A DNA stretch of 64,000 nucleotides from Microcyclospora pomicola (lineage: Eukaryota; Ascomycota; Dothideomycetes; Capnodiales). Of the stretch, positions 32,935 through 43,387 are shown piece by piece. The stretch's first letter is position 1. Every line of letters begins with the position of its first letter. The translations under genes were made by a program, and so were the position numbers. The notes below the pieces were generated by a model. It had not been told where the DNA came from. It made no database searches and was given only the letters and a program-made list of their open reading frames with translations. The stretch covers positions 248,001 through 312,000 of the forward strand of contig NHNY01000014.1 of the NCBI GenBank assembly GCA_002786065.1, in the 5' to 3' direction.

Positions 32935-35088
32935 ATGTACAAGACTTTGCAATTCGCCGCGTTTGCGGCTGGTGTGGCCGCTGTACAGCCTTACGGCTAT
33001 GGAGGAGAGTCCTGGTCAAGCAGCAGCAGCAGCTCTGCTTCCAGCATTTCTTCCTCTAGCAGCTCCAGCACTTCCAGCAGCTCCAGCAGCTCTTCCCCGG
33101 TCAGCTATGCGCCTACTGGTTCTGCCCCAAGCAGCGGCTACCCTCTTCCCAGTGGCTCAGGATCCCCCAGCGGATACAAGCCATCTGGTTACGGTTCCAG
33201 CTCTTGGTCTTACACCAAGCCATCGAACACCAAGTCCATCGACACATCTTCCAGCACCAGTGTTGGACCTACATCAGTGCCCGGTGTCTGCACTTCCACT
33301 GTCACTGAGACCTCGACCGCGTCTGTCTGCACTTCCACCGCGACCGAGACCACCACCGAGACCGAGACTGAGACCTCGACTTCGGTTGTCTACGTGACCA
33401 GCTCCGTCTGCTCTTCACCTGGACCATCTCACACCACTGTCACTACTGTGCACATCAGCACCATCGAGTCCACCATCACCATTTCAGTATCATCACCAAC
33501 CGGCTACAGCTCGACTCCTGGTGGCCCTGGCGGTTATTCTTCCACTCCGTCCGGCCCAGAGTCGTCGATGTCGACTCCTGGTGGACCCGGCGGTTACTCT
33601 TCCACTCCGTCCGGCCCAGAGTCGTCGTCGACTCCTAGCGGCCCCGGTGGCTACTCTTCCACTCCGTCAGGCCCACAGTCGTCGATGTCCACCCCTAGCG
33701 GACCCGGTGGCTACTCTTCCACTCCATCTGGCCCACAGTCATCTATGTCGACTCCTGGCGGACCCGGCGGTTACTCTTCCACTCCGTCCGGCCCAGAGTC
33801 GTCGTCGACTCCTAGCGGACCCGGTGGCTACTCTTCCACTCCGTCAGGCCCACAGTCGTCGATGTCCACCCCTAGCGGACCCGGTGGCTACTCCTCCGTC
33901 CCGTCTGGCCCACAGTCGTCGTCCACTCCTGGCGGACCCGGCAAGTACACTTCCACTCCTGGTGGACCCGGCAAGTACACCTCCACCCCAAGCGGAACTG
34001 GACCGTCCGCCTGCACCCCGACCACCTACGTGTCTACCTTCACAACTGGCTACACCACCTTCACTAGCGACTGCACCGAGACCCACTACAGCACCGCCTT
34101 CAACTACACCGTGACCTCCTTTGTGCCTACCTCGCACATTCACTCTGCGCCGCTTAAGACCACCTACACTGTCACTTCGGTCTGCTCGTCTTCGCCGGTG
34201 TCTGTCGGTCCCACCGGCTCCAAGCCAGTGTCCACCGGCCCAGTCAGCTCTGGCACCGCGCCTTTCCCATACAGCTCTGGTCCGGTCTCCTCGGGAACCG
34301 CACCAGCCCCTTACAGCTACAGCCCAGTCAGCTCTGGCACCGCACCAGCTCCTTACAGCTACAGCCCAGTCAGCTCAGGCACCGCACCAGCTCCTTACAG
34401 CTACAGCCCAGTCAGCTCAGGCACCGCACCAGCTCCTTACAGCTACAGCCCAGAGTCGACCGGCACCGCACCGTCGCCTTACAGCTACAGCCCACAGTCG
34501 ACCGGCACCGCCCCATCGCCTTACAGCTACAGCCCAGAGTCGACTGGCACCGCCCCATCGCCGTACAGCTACAGCCCAGAGTCGACCGGCACCGCCCCAT
34601 CGCCGTACAGCTACAGCCCAGAGTCGACCGGCACCGCCCCATCGCCTTACAGCTACAGCCCAGAGTCGACTGGCACTGCACCATCGCCTTACAGCTACAC
34701 CCCAGAATCGACTGGCCCGGTGTCTAGCTCCACTCCAGTGTCGACAGCCCCGGTCTCCACTGGACCAGTGTCGAGCTCGAGCTCTCCCTCCAGCTCCGCG
34801 CCCACCCCGACAATTTACCCGTCGTCCTCGTCGAGCTCCCCCTCCAGCTCCGCGCCTACCCCGACTATCTACCAGTCGTCTTCGTCGAGCTCGGTCGGCC
34901 CTAGCCCAACCCAATACCATTCCTCATCTTCTTCTTCTGTCATCACCTCCTCCATCACCAGCTCGGTCGCTGCCGGTCCGTCTAAGTACGCGTCCTCATC
35001 AAGCTCCAGCACCAGCTCGGTCGCTCATGGCCCCGGCTCTTACGGCTCATCTAGCGAGGCACACAACCCCGCCGCCTACAGCAACTAG
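32935..35088 (+). CDS. Secreted Ser/Pro/Thr-rich repeat protein, cell-wall or adhesin-like
   Basis: 717 residues, no introns. The N-terminus (MYKTLQFAAFAAGVAAVQP) is a signal peptide. Then come a poly-Ser region, a Thr/Val segment with spaced Cys (VCTSTVTETSTASVCTS), a repeat block of seven 19-20-residue units (GGYSSTPSGPESSMSTPGGP type, 33529-33939), a Thr-rich Cys-bearing segment (YVSTFTTGYTTFTSDCTET), a second block of eleven 14-residue units (ESTGTAPSPYSYSP type, 34243-34704), and a Ser-rich tail ending EAHNPAAYSN. There is no C-terminal hydrophobic segment, so a GPI anchor is not supported. The composition predicts heavy O-mannosylation. Probably a wall or secreted surface protein; no named family is recognised. 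Confidence 0.78.
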   Translation: MYKTLQFAAFAAGVAAVQPYGYGGESWSSSSSSSASSISSSSSSSTSSSSSSSSPVSYAPTGSAPSSGYPLPSGSGSPSGYKPSGYGSSSWSYTKPSNTKSIDTSSSTSVGPTSVPGVCTSTVTETSTASVCTSTATETTTETETETSTSVVYVTSSVCSSPGPSHTTVTTVHISTIESTITISVSSPTGYSSTPGGPGGYSSTPSGPESSMSTPGGPGGYSSTPSGPESSSTPSGPGGYSSTPSGPQSSMSTPSGPGGYSSTPSGPQSSMSTPGGPGGYSSTPSGPESSSTPSGPGGYSSTPSGPQSSMSTPSGPGGYSSVPSGPQSSSTPGGPGKYTSTPGGPGKYTSTPSGTGPSACTPTTYVSTFTTGYTTFTSDCTETHYSTAFNYTVTSFVPTSHIHSAPLKTTYTVTSVCSSSPVSVGPTGSKPVSTGPVSSGTAPFPYSSGPVSSGTAPAPYSYSPVSSGTAPAPYSYSPVSSGTAPAPYSYSPVSSGTAPAPYSYSPESTGTAPSPYSYSPQSTGTAPSPYSYSPESTGTAPSPYSYSPESTGTAPSPYSYSPESTGTAPSPYSYSPESTGTAPSPYSYTPESTGPVSSSTPVSTAPVSTGPVSSSSSPSSSAPTPTIYPSSSSSSPSSSAPTPTIYQSSSSSSVGPSPTQYHSSSSSSVITSSITSSVAAGPSKYASSSSSSTSSVAHGPGSYGSSSEAHNPAAYSN
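33529..33939 (+). repeat. Coding tandem repeat, seven 57-60-bp units
   Basis: Each unit encodes GGYSSTPSGPxSS(M)STPxGP, where x is E or Q and then G or S. Unit lengths are 20, 19, 20, 20, 19, 20 and 19 residues. Two GKYTSTP half-units follow. A larger 177-bp copy is visible: 33583-33716 and 33760-33893 match over 134 bp with one difference. Confidence 0.85.
34243..34704 (+). repeat. Coding tandem repeat, eleven 42-bp units
   Basis: Units encode VSSGTAPAPYSYSP (first five, the first one variant) and ESTGTAPSPYSYSP (last six, one with Q in place of E). The sharp switch between two subtypes suggests two rounds of local amplification. Confidence 0.88.
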
Positions 35089-36190
35089 ATGGGTGAGCTA
35101 GCGACCCCTGCACGCGTTAATATTTGATTCGGCATATAGACTTGTTGAGCGTCAATTTCATGCTCCTTTGGGCTTTTAAAAAAGCACCCACCACCCCAGA
35201 TTTACTATTACAAACCTGTACATATTTTTTTGATGCCTGTTTCATGGATCCACGATCTATCATCTTGATTTGAGACGAAGATATAAGAGAAAAGCAGAAT
35301 ATCAGAAAAACCCGCCCGTTCCAGACAACTACCGTCACAGGCCCCCACCAGAATCTCAGGAGCACACATTTCATTTCTTCTCAATCCTCTGCTCTTTCTC
35401 TCCCTGATGGCGTACTGACCAGCCTAGGCGCAGGCAGGGGAGGGAGGGAAGCGGAGGACAGGCAACGATTTCATTGATCTTTCAATACGCTGTTAGCGTG
35501 AACTGCCACATGTAGTTTTATGTACGCGCTCTTGTAATTGTTTATATTGGTGGCAATAGCACCGTGGTCTTTACCGGTCTTCGTTAAAACATCAATACAT
35601 TGGATTAGACGTGATGAAGAGGCTATCCGCATTGGCTCGCCGGTGCTCCGATCAAATGGGAGTAGTTGAGGCTGCGTACATGTACCTATAGGCCATACCG
35701 CTGGAACCCCACGTCCTCTCATCGCGTACCTGCTTGGGTGAACTTTGCTCTCGCCCATAGGTATAACGAGAGTACGATAGAGTCGTGGCATGACTGCACG
35801 GCTCTTGCTCGACAACTTTCGAATTTGTAATAGTCTGGCTCACCATGTGGAGGGAGAGCGCGGGCTGATGGATCATGGAGTTCCCGACCACAGGATGGAG
35901 ACACTGGTTGGATCACACCACCGGCAATGAGAACTTACAGATGGCATAGCTACGAGAAAGCGAGGAACACATGACTTGAACAAGGGATGCGGGTTAGAAG
36001 TCGTAAGTGCGATCTACGCTCTTTGATTGCTTTGATACACTTTTCTGTCTTAACCGCTGCTAAGAGCACTCAAGGTTGCTGCGACATTGACTGTCATAAG
36101 CTGACCCTGAAACAGCACTGGGTTCCATTCGCTGCCGGGAATTGACGCCTGCCATGCTGTCGGGATTCGATGTCCGATGACTTTCCCTCT
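35089..36190. other. Convergent intergenic region
   Basis: 1.1 kb between the ends of the surface-protein gene and the small secreted gene. It holds T-rich and A-rich runs (TTTTTTTGATG near 35225) fitting 3' regions. Minus-strand frames at 35471-35815 and 35652-35891 look non-coding. Confidence 0.4.
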
Positions 36191-36643
36191 TCACGACGGA
36201 CAAGCAATGTTGACGCCAGCCTCGTTGACGTACTGGCCCTGCGGCGCCGCGACGAATTCCTCCGGACACGCGTACGCATCGAAGAGCTGACACCCCATCG
36301 CCGCCACGAATGGAGCCGTACCGAAGTACCCGTTCGGCGTCAGGACGTTGTGGGCGTAGAGCACGCTTTTGCAGCCCTCGAAGGCGAAGCACTGGTTGAA
36401 ACAGTCCTGTGCTTGGGCGATGGAGGAGTTGTAGTACGCCTGGTAGATGGTGTGGTTGGCGGAGAAATCGGCAGAGAGCTGCCAGCCGCTGATGGGGACG
36501 GTGGTGTTGGCGGCTTGTGGGAGCGTGTTGGTGAGGGTACAGTTGGCTGGGATCGGGTTCGTGCTGGGTCCGCCGGCGCGGATGGGTGGAGCGAGTGCAT
36601 TGGCGGTGGCGAGCACAGCGCTGGCGAAGATGTGGGACAGCAT
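36191..36643 (-). CDS. Small secreted Cys protein, PAN/apple-like
   Basis: 150 residues, single exon, ATG at 36643. The signal peptide is MLSHIFASAVLATANALA. The mature part has seven Cys, placed as NCTLTN, DCFNQCFAFEGCKS, GCQLFDA, YACPEEF and NIACPS. The order DCFNQCFAFEGCKSVLYAHN ... CQLFD resembles the core of PAN/apple domains (C-x3-C-x5-C with a later C-x-L), which bind proteins or sugars; that resemblance is weak. N-glycosylation sequons appear (NCT, NTT, NHT, NSS). The frame is open upstream to 36790 but without a signal peptide at that end. Candidate effector; function unknown. Confidence 0.68.
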   Translation of the reverse strand: MLSHIFASAVLATANALAPPIRAGGPSTNPIPANCTLTNTLPQAANTTVPISGWQLSADFSANHTIYQAYYNSSIAQAQDCFNQCFAFEGCKSVLYAHNVLTPNGYFGTAPFVAAMGCQLFDAYACPEEFVAAPQGQYVNEAGVNIACPS

Positions 36644-37296
36644 TGTGAAGGCTTTGATGGTGGTTCTGCTGGAATTGCCTGCTGTTTTCGATCGGATGTG
36701 GAAGGAGGATCTGAACGTATCAGTGAGAGGTTCAATATGTCTGCTGATAAGCGTGGCAAAGAAGGTGAGCAGGGGTCTGATCTCTGACAAGCATGAACGT
36801 ACATGGATTGTTTATTGCCTCCAGCTATTGCCGTTGATGCAGTACACGAGCGTTGGTGGAGCTTTTTCAGAGGTACAAGACGAGGACGGCGTTGCGTTTG
36901 CAAGGAGAGGCATATGATCCAGGTACGACTTCAGATCTGAAACAAGCTTAAGTAGCGAATGTGAAACTTGACAGCAGCCCTTGTGACACCTCACTTTGCG
37001 TCAAAGGATCAAAGACACATTCTGCAACCTAATATCACAGCATTGTGCTGGGGTGAAAGACGTGGATCGAGAGCCTATTGGAATCAGCAGTGCCACTATA
37101 TGAGCATGAGCATGACCAGCTTCGCAATACCCCTTTACGACATACATTAAGACTCTGATCGAGCAAGGCACAAAGGAGAACCTGAACGCAGGGATGCCGG
37201 GGAGAATAGAACGAGAATCGGCGAGGACGGCCAAAAGAGACTGATTGCAAGTCCTACAGCCACTGCCATGTCCCCTTGCTAGGCGATATTTGCCGG
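36644..37296. other. Intergenic, promoter side of the small secreted gene
   Basis: 653 bases between the secreted-gene start and the TPI-like stop. No further gene recognised. Confidence 0.4.
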
Positions 37297-38073
37297 TCAT
37301 GGCTCGCTCATCTCTCGGATGACTTTTTCTAGATTGCCAACGTCATGTGCGAATCGTCCGAGAAAGCATCCATCCACACCATCTTTCAGTTTCGTAAAGG
37401 TGCCTGGTCCAGCAGAGCCTCCGTACAAAATCCGTGTCGATCCTGCTCGTTCAGCGACCAGCGCTCTGAGATTCTGGGTCACGGCCACCACATGGTCCGC
37501 ACCAGCAGGCTCACTGGCGCCGATTGCCCATACCGGCTCATATGCGATGATCACAGGCGCATCGCTGGAAAGTAAAGACAGAGCGGCTTTGATCTGCGTA
37601 GCACACTCAGAGACTGCCATCCCCACAGCTTGTGAAGCAACGGAGGATCCCCTGGTCTTTTCTCCAACACATATGAGGGGAGTCATGCCGTTCCTCGCCA
37701 CTGCGGCAGCTTTCTTCGCCACATCTTCATCAGTCTCGCCAAATAGACGTCTTCGTTCCGCATGTCCGATCTCGACGACTTTGACACCCGCTTGTTTGAG
37801 CACCAAGGGGCTCACCTCTCCCGTGAAAGCTCCGCGGTCTTCGGAGAAACTGTCTTGAGCGCCCAGCCAGACGCTGGTATTAGACAATGTTTGCTGCGCC
37901 GTAAGGAGGCAGACGAAATCTGGGATTACGAAAAGGTCGACATTGGCTTGCTCCGCGATCGTTGAGAGGGTGGCAACCGACTCGACGTATCGAGCTGTCG
38001 AAGGGAGGTCGAAGTACATCTTGAGTGACGTCCCAACGAGGCGCTTCTCACGGCTGCGCTGGATGGGTGCCAT
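37297..38073 (-). CDS. Triosephosphate-isomerase-like enzyme, divergent (possible erythrulose-phosphate isomerase)
   Basis: TIM-barrel sugar-phosphate isomerase. 258 residues, single exon, ATG at 38073. Catalytic residues of TPI are kept: Lys in LVGTSLKMYFD, His in EIGHAERR, Glu in AYEPVWAIG, and the phosphate loop ILYGGSAGPG. The motifs are not those of glycolytic TPI: the N-terminal GN-x-KMN reads GTSLKMYF (Asn to Ser, second Asn to Tyr), GHSERR reads GHAERR, and the flexible loop after AIG reads ASEPAG. GTS-x-KM starts are typical of the TPI-like isomerases of erythritol/erythrulose metabolism (LerI/EryH). A housekeeping TPI is presumably elsewhere. Substrate assignment is inference; see the RpiB-family gene at 52833-53330. 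Confidence 0.8.
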   Translation of the reverse strand: MAPIQRSREKRLVGTSLKMYFDLPSTARYVESVATLSTIAEQANVDLFVIPDFVCLLTAQQTLSNTSVWLGAQDSFSEDRGAFTGEVSPLVLKQAGVKVVEIGHAERRRLFGETDEDVAKKAAAVARNGMTPLICVGEKTRGSSVASQAVGMAVSECATQIKAALSLLSSDAPVIIAYEPVWAIGASEPAGADHVVAVTQNLRALVAERAGSTRILYGGSAGPGTFTKLKDGVDGCFLGRFAHDVGNLEKVIREMSEP

Positions 38074-39017
38074 TTTGGGATGAACTTATCGGTGAATCAA
38101 TGCTGTCGTGTAAGATGTAGCGTGTCTTTACTGGTGTTGCTATAGTTTCAATGGCCTGGGATGAGTCTGGCCGAAGAACAACGTTATTTATTACTGCCAG
38201 CGTGTCGTAGCCCTTCCTGATATTATGGCAAACGATCAGAAATCTCAGGTATGCTTTTCCATTGTGCAGTCGGGCAATAAATCGTCGATCTGTCGTTTTC
38301 CCCAAAGACCCTTGCTCTGAGGGGAGATTTTTAGACTACACATGTACCAGGACCCTTGTCGCTGGTAAGATCGGTATCGGGATCGTTGCAATGCACTATA
38401 TCAGGTCAGATGTAGTGCTCCGGACTTCTGTATATAGAAGACGGAATACAGTTTCTCTAACGGGCTGCGCGCCGACAACATCCTAGCTGGTTTGTGTGTC
38501 CATGATGCGGGACATCGGCCGAAGTAGGTGGAGGTGGGGTACAAAAGTCCTGCGGTGCTTGAGAGACCCTTACTCACCCTCATAGATTTCCGAAGTCATC
38601 GTCTTCAAAACATGAACCCAACACTTTCTTCTTGCTGACATCCTCTTGGCCGGGTATGGGACTCTACAACGGACAAGAGTTGGTCGATCACAAGCGTTAC
38701 TCATCACTCTGAGCGTCTCGTTGTTATACAGTCATTGCACTTCGTCGATACATCAACGCCGAAGCCGAGCCATTGAGGCTTTTTCTTCGCCTCTGCGAGA
38801 CTTTCACAAGACCTTGTGGTTGAGTTGCTGTAAGAATCAAAAGTCATGAAGGGACGTCCAGGAACGAAGACTGACGTTGTATACACAGATCTCAATCCGA
38901 GGAGAAGCGATTGCCTCTTCGCCCCCCGCAGTATTCTTCTCTTTCGTCTACCTCCTACCAAACCTCAACCTACCCTCTTAGCACCGACACCGATCTACTG
39001 CTGAACACATCGCTATC
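38074..39017. promoter_or_regulatory. Divergent intergenic region, TPI-like / MTHFR
   Basis: 944 bases between divergent ATGs, long enough for separate promoters. A CT-rich stretch (38920-38990) precedes the MTHFR start. No other gene seen. Confidence 0.4.
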
Positions 39018-40955
39018 ATGCACATCACCAAGAAGCTCGCCGCCGCGCACGCGGAGAACCGGCCAACCTACTCCTTCGAATACTTCCCTCCCAAGACAGC
39101 TCAAGGTGTTCAGAACCTATACGATCGTATGGACCGTATGCACGGCTTTGGACCTGCCTTCATTGATATCACATGGGGTGCTGGGGGTCGAATGTCAAAC
39201 CTTACAGTAGACATGGTGCGAGTTGCGCAATCGGCGTACGGGCTGGAGACGTGCATGCATCTGACTTGTACAGACATGGAGCACAGCAAGATCGACGAGG
39301 CTTTACAAGATGCGTACAAAGCCGGCTGCACAAACATACTCGCACTGCGCGGTGATCCGCCGCGAGAGAAGGAAAAGTGGGAGCAGACAGATGGTACGGC
39401 TTTCCGATATGCAAGAGATCTGATCACGTACATCAAGAAGGGCTATGGGGAACATTTCGATATCGGGATCGCAGGCTACCCCGAAGGCTGTGATGATGGG
39501 ACAAGTGCTGATGATCACATTCCGTTCCTCAAGGAGAAGGTTGATGCCGGTGGCACTTTCATCGTGACCCAGATGTGCTATGACGCGGACATATTCATTG
39601 AGTGGGTAAAGAAAGTTCGTGCCGCAGGCGTTCCCGATCATGTACCCATCATTCCTGGAATCATGCCGATCCAAACATACGACTCATTCCTGCGGAGAGC
39701 AAAGTGGACCCAATGCCGGATCCCACCAGACTGGATGGACGCACTGGAGCCGGTCAAGGGTGACGATGCTGCTGTGAGAAACGTTGGAAAGGATCTCATT
39801 GCGGAATTCTGTCGTCGGCTGCTCGATGCTGGCGTAACAATGCATTTACATTTCTACACGATGAATCTTGCCCAGTCCACCCAAATGGTTTTGGAAGAGC
39901 TGTCAGTGACGCCCACGACTGATGCTCACCACCCCGATATCAAGCCTCTGCCTTGGCGGCAATCGCTTGGCTTGAATCGTAGAGATGAGAATGTTCGACC
40001 CATCTTCTGGAGGAACAGGAACCGATCGTATGTGGCGCGTACACAAGATTGGGACGAATTTCCCAATGGCCGTTGGGGTGACAGCAGATCCCCTGCCTTT
40101 GGCAGTCTTGATGCCTATGGCGTGGGCCTGAAGGGTACAAACGAGCACAACAAGAAGCTATGGGGTTCACCGCAGTCTCTTCAAGAGATCTCTAACCTCT
40201 TCGTGCGCTACATGAGGGGGAAAGTCGAAAGCCTACCGTGGTCTGAGTCGCCCATCACTGGTGAAGCCGATGTATTGAGGGAAGATCTGATCAACCTGAA
40301 TGGTCGTGGACTTCTGACTATCAACTCTCAGCCACCTGTAGATGGTGCGAAGTCCACTCACCCCGTTTATGGCTGGGGCCCCAGGAATGGATATGTCTAC
40401 CAAAAGGCATATCTGGAGGTTCTGATATCGCCTGCGTTGATCGACACACTGGTCTCTCGCATGGACGCTGATGCCGACGTCACCTACTATGCCGTCAATA
40501 ATAGCGGCGAGCTCAAGACAAATGCCCCTGCTGATGGTGGACCTAATGCCGTGACCTGGGGTGTGTTCCCGGGCAAAGAAATTGTGCAACCTACCATTGT
40601 GGAGACCGTGAGCTTTCTTGCCTGGCGCGATGAGTTCTACCACCTCGGATCAGAGTGGAGCAAGTGCTACGACGAAGATAGTGCCAGCCGACATTTGATC
40701 AAGGAGATCACTGAGAGCTGGTACCTGGTGAACATCGTTCACAACGATTTCCGTCAGCAGAGAGGTATTTTCCCGCTCTTTGAGGGCTTGAAGGTCGAGG
40801 GAGTCGAGCCTGAGCAAGCCATCAAGCAAGAGCCAGTCACGAATGGCCACAAAGACAGTGCTTCGACGAAACCCGAGACCAACGGCGTTCCGGATGGAAA
40901 CAATGTGGTGAATAACGCCGACAAAGCTGCCTCAAATGGCGTGGTGACCAATTAG
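39018..40955 (+). CDS. MET13: Methylenetetrahydrofolate reductase, Met13 type
   Basis: Reduces methylene-THF to methyl-THF for methionine synthesis in the cytosol. 645 residues, no introns. The catalytic barrel occupies about residues 1-310: TYSFEYFPPKTAQGVQNLYD, FIDITWGAGG, CMHLTCTDM, NILALRGDPPR, GIAGYPEGC, FIVTQMCYDAD and IPGIMPIQTYDS. The regulatory half includes WGSPQSLQEISNLFVRY, YGWGPRNGYVYQKAYLE, NAVTWGVFPGKEI and VNIVHNDFRQQRGIF. A low-complexity tail of about 45 residues (Asn/Gly/Lys-rich) follows. The start MHITKKLAAAHAENRPTYSFE matches the Met13 isozyme rather than Met12. Confidence 0.94.
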   Translation: MHITKKLAAAHAENRPTYSFEYFPPKTAQGVQNLYDRMDRMHGFGPAFIDITWGAGGRMSNLTVDMVRVAQSAYGLETCMHLTCTDMEHSKIDEALQDAYKAGCTNILALRGDPPREKEKWEQTDGTAFRYARDLITYIKKGYGEHFDIGIAGYPEGCDDGTSADDHIPFLKEKVDAGGTFIVTQMCYDADIFIEWVKKVRAAGVPDHVPIIPGIMPIQTYDSFLRRAKWTQCRIPPDWMDALEPVKGDDAAVRNVGKDLIAEFCRRLLDAGVTMHLHFYTMNLAQSTQMVLEELSVTPTTDAHHPDIKPLPWRQSLGLNRRDENVRPIFWRNRNRSYVARTQDWDEFPNGRWGDSRSPAFGSLDAYGVGLKGTNEHNKKLWGSPQSLQEISNLFVRYMRGKVESLPWSESPITGEADVLREDLINLNGRGLLTINSQPPVDGAKSTHPVYGWGPRNGYVYQKAYLEVLISPALIDTLVSRMDADADVTYYAVNNSGELKTNAPADGGPNAVTWGVFPGKEIVQPTIVETVSFLAWRDEFYHLGSEWSKCYDEDSASRHLIKEITESWYLVNIVHNDFRQQRGIFPLFEGLKVEGVEPEQAIKQEPVTNGHKDSASTKPETNGVPDGNNVVNNADKAASNGVVTN

Positions 40956-42469
40956 TCAACTTCACTATACTGCTCTTACAGTATTTGATATGCGCACACC
41001 GAAATGGCTTTCGACAAATACCAACACATAGAAGCTAGACTGATGACGCATCATCTCACCCTTCAACACGGGGACCATGACCTTCAACACATACCGCATC
41101 AAGAGCGGATAGATCTTACCGCAACGGGAACAAAACCCGATCCACAGTCGAGCGAAGGCACTCAACCCTCGCACTCACCACTTTCCTTATTTCTGCTTTT
41201 CTTCATTTTCAACAGAGATACCCCATTCAACCGGGCGGACCCCAGGAGCTCTCCAGGGCGGAGGCGAACATGGGGCGAAAAGAGTGATTGCTTTATCGTA
41301 GCGTAGCGACGGCATTTTTATCCTGAAGAATCCAAAAGGATTTTACACATAGCATAGAACAGGGCGTTCAACCCCACGAGGATCTACGAAGATGAGAGAT
41401 GATACATACGGCTCATGCATGGCCTTGCAGAGATGAAGGTCACCAGAGGGAGTGCAGGTCTGGTTTCATCACCGGCGCATCTCCGGGTTGAGAAGTAGGT
41501 AGAGATGGAGGGATGTAAATACAGTATCTACTGATTCACCCACCTCCGTATGATCATGTCCTTTGCATCTTATTTGCTAGCCTGTCGTTATATGCCTTTT
41601 CACCCGCGGTCTTATTCGTGCTGATTGCCTGTAAGTCAGTCTGACACTTCTTTCCACCACTATGGTTGCCTCTAGCTCCAAGACATGTGGACCCACTACG
41701 TCCTAGTCATCGCAAGTGGGCGATCGAACCGGGACCATAATGCGTTGCTGTCGTACACCTTTCAGTGATTGGAACCGACAGAAACAGACGCGAGGAGAAG
41801 AGCTGCCAGTAACGGAATGGCTGCCGAAGTTAAGGCCATGACATGATGGGACATGGATGAACGCAGGAACGTGGACGTCAGGCAGACGGCAGAAGAGAAA
41901 AGTTCATCCTGATCTATGATTGCTTTGAGAACTCCATGCCCAATATCAACTGTGATTGCTGCCACAAATCCGTTTCGACCCAGAGCCACAACGCCGCCGC
42001 AAAAGGAAGAGATATTAGTTACATGCAGCCGTGAAGAGCCCCGGCCGTTTCCCATGAAAAACCTGCTCGCTCCATGTCCGTGAAAATGATCAAAAACGCC
42101 GCCGCTAGGATGTCAATTGAAACACACGCCAGCTGAAAAATTGTCGCAGGCGTTGGGCCGTGGTTCTCGTCTTGTGATGTCGACGTCCAGAAACAAGAAA
42201 CCCAGCCGATGTAAGATGGAGACATGTGATCTAACAAATGCAGCCCCGCAAAAACGCCGATCTGGAAGTGTACATGCTTCAACGCCGTGATGCAGGAAGG
42301 ATCTCAATGCAGAAGTCGTGAAGCAGAGAGAAAAGGGTAAGGCTGGTCTGCAAACGTTGGGTGTGCAGTGCTTGACGCCGCGACAGCGCCGTACTCCATG
42401 TGAAGATGCTGGAAGTCATTCTTTCCGAAGCCATCGATCAGTGACTTCTCATTGAACTCGAAATCTTCC
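40956..42469. other. Convergent intergenic region, no gene recognised
   Basis: 1.5 kb between the ends of MTHFR and the carrier-like gene. A minus-strand frame at 41762-42055 ends in a hydrophobic run (IPLLAALLLASVSVG) and another lies at 42019-42282, but I could not join them into a convincing gene. Confidence 0.35.
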
Positions 42470-43387
42470 TCATTCCAGTCCGGTCATGAACCTTTTTCGC
42501 ATGCTCGTGTTAACCACGCCACCTACACCAAATGCGGGCACAATCCGACCCATGCGGGCTAGACTACTCTTGATCCAGTCGGCGCGGACTTTACGCATGC
42601 GGTCGCTGAATGGCGTGCCGCCGTTGCGATTGTACAGATCCAAACCAAGAAGATGCAGCGGCGTAGAAACAAGTTGCACAGCCGCCGGAGCCAGGAATTG
42701 CGCAGCGGAGATGCGTGAGATGTACTTCTCCGCTTCGTCGGTCATTGGCAGCGAGGGTGCAATGATAGCAGGCAGGTTGAAGGAGGCGAATATGGTCATG
42801 CAATCTCGAGCAGCGAACAGTGCATACGAAGGACCAGGAACAGGTCGTGCTGAGACTGTGCCGAACATGCGTGTAAACTGACTGTCCTTGTACAGACAGA
42901 GGCTCAAGTTCGCACTGCTCGTGGCGATGAACTTGGCGGGCCCAGAGGTCGTGCTCGAAGCGGATCGGTTGGTCGTGGTCGCCTTGAAAGTATCGAGACC
43001 GTTGGCTGTGAGGTATGTACCCGTGTAAAGCGCAAAGATAAGCATGAACGGCTTACTCGCCACGAAACGATGAGGTGTGAAGAGCAACGCTGATAACGAT
43101 GCTCGGATCGAGGTCATCATAGGCCGCCGACCACTGGCATTCTCGATGATAGCTTTGTCGATCACCGTAATGATGGGGGCCACGAGACCACCGGCGGTGG
43201 CAGCGCTCAGAGCGTCGACGGCCAGTCGCGAGCTCAGATGCTTGGTGTTCCATTCTTTCTCCGCCAGTCGCACCCCATTGATCTTGAGCTCTTTCTCCGA
43301 GATGGCTGAGGCCGCGGCGGTAATCACTGGTCTACCGGGCGTTGCTACTGCCGGCGACGCTTCTTCTGGAGCGGCACCCATATTCAT
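42470..43387 (-). CDS. Mitochondrial-carrier-like membrane protein, Pezizomycotina family
   Basis: 305 residues from the ATG at 43387, close to carrier length. Landmarks are ELKINGVRLAEKEWNTKHLS, a carrier-like PIITVIDKAIIENASG (compare P-x-D-x-x-K), KPFMLIFALYTGTYLTANG, FIATSSANLSLCLYKDSQF, FARDCMTIFASF-like sequence and RIVPAFGVGGVVN near the end. I know this arrangement from conserved filamentous-fungal proteins often labelled mitochondrial carrier or orphan; the transported substrate is unknown. The frame stays open about 250 bases upstream of the ATG to a possible splice acceptor near 43640, so an upstream exon and a longer N-terminus are possible. No intron is needed inside the called part. 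Confidence 0.72.
   Translation of the reverse strand: MNMGAAPEEASPAVATPGRPVITAAASAISEKELKINGVRLAEKEWNTKHLSSRLAVDALSAATAGGLVAPIITVIDKAIIENASGRRPMMTSIRASLSALLFTPHRFVASKPFMLIFALYTGTYLTANGLDTFKATTTNRSASSTTSGPAKFIATSSANLSLCLYKDSQFTRMFGTVSARPVPGPSYALFAARDCMTIFASFNLPAIIAPSLPMTDEAEKYISRISAAQFLAPAAVQLVSTPLHLLGLDLYNRNGGTPFSDRMRKVRADWIKSSLARMGRIVPAFGVGGVVNTSMRKRFMTGLE

Noticed and set aside
33521-35101. Long second-frame plus-strand frames (197 and 326 codons) and antisense frames inside the repeat protein gene
   Set aside because: Repeat units are multiples of three and lack stops in several frames, so overlapping open frames are a by-product. The products are Arg/Pro/Ala or Arg/Trp/Gly monotony with no start context.
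41762-42282. Two minus-strand frames, one ending in a hydrophobic tail
   Set aside because: The hydrophobic end looked like a GPI signal, but no N-terminal signal peptide or splice connection could be found.
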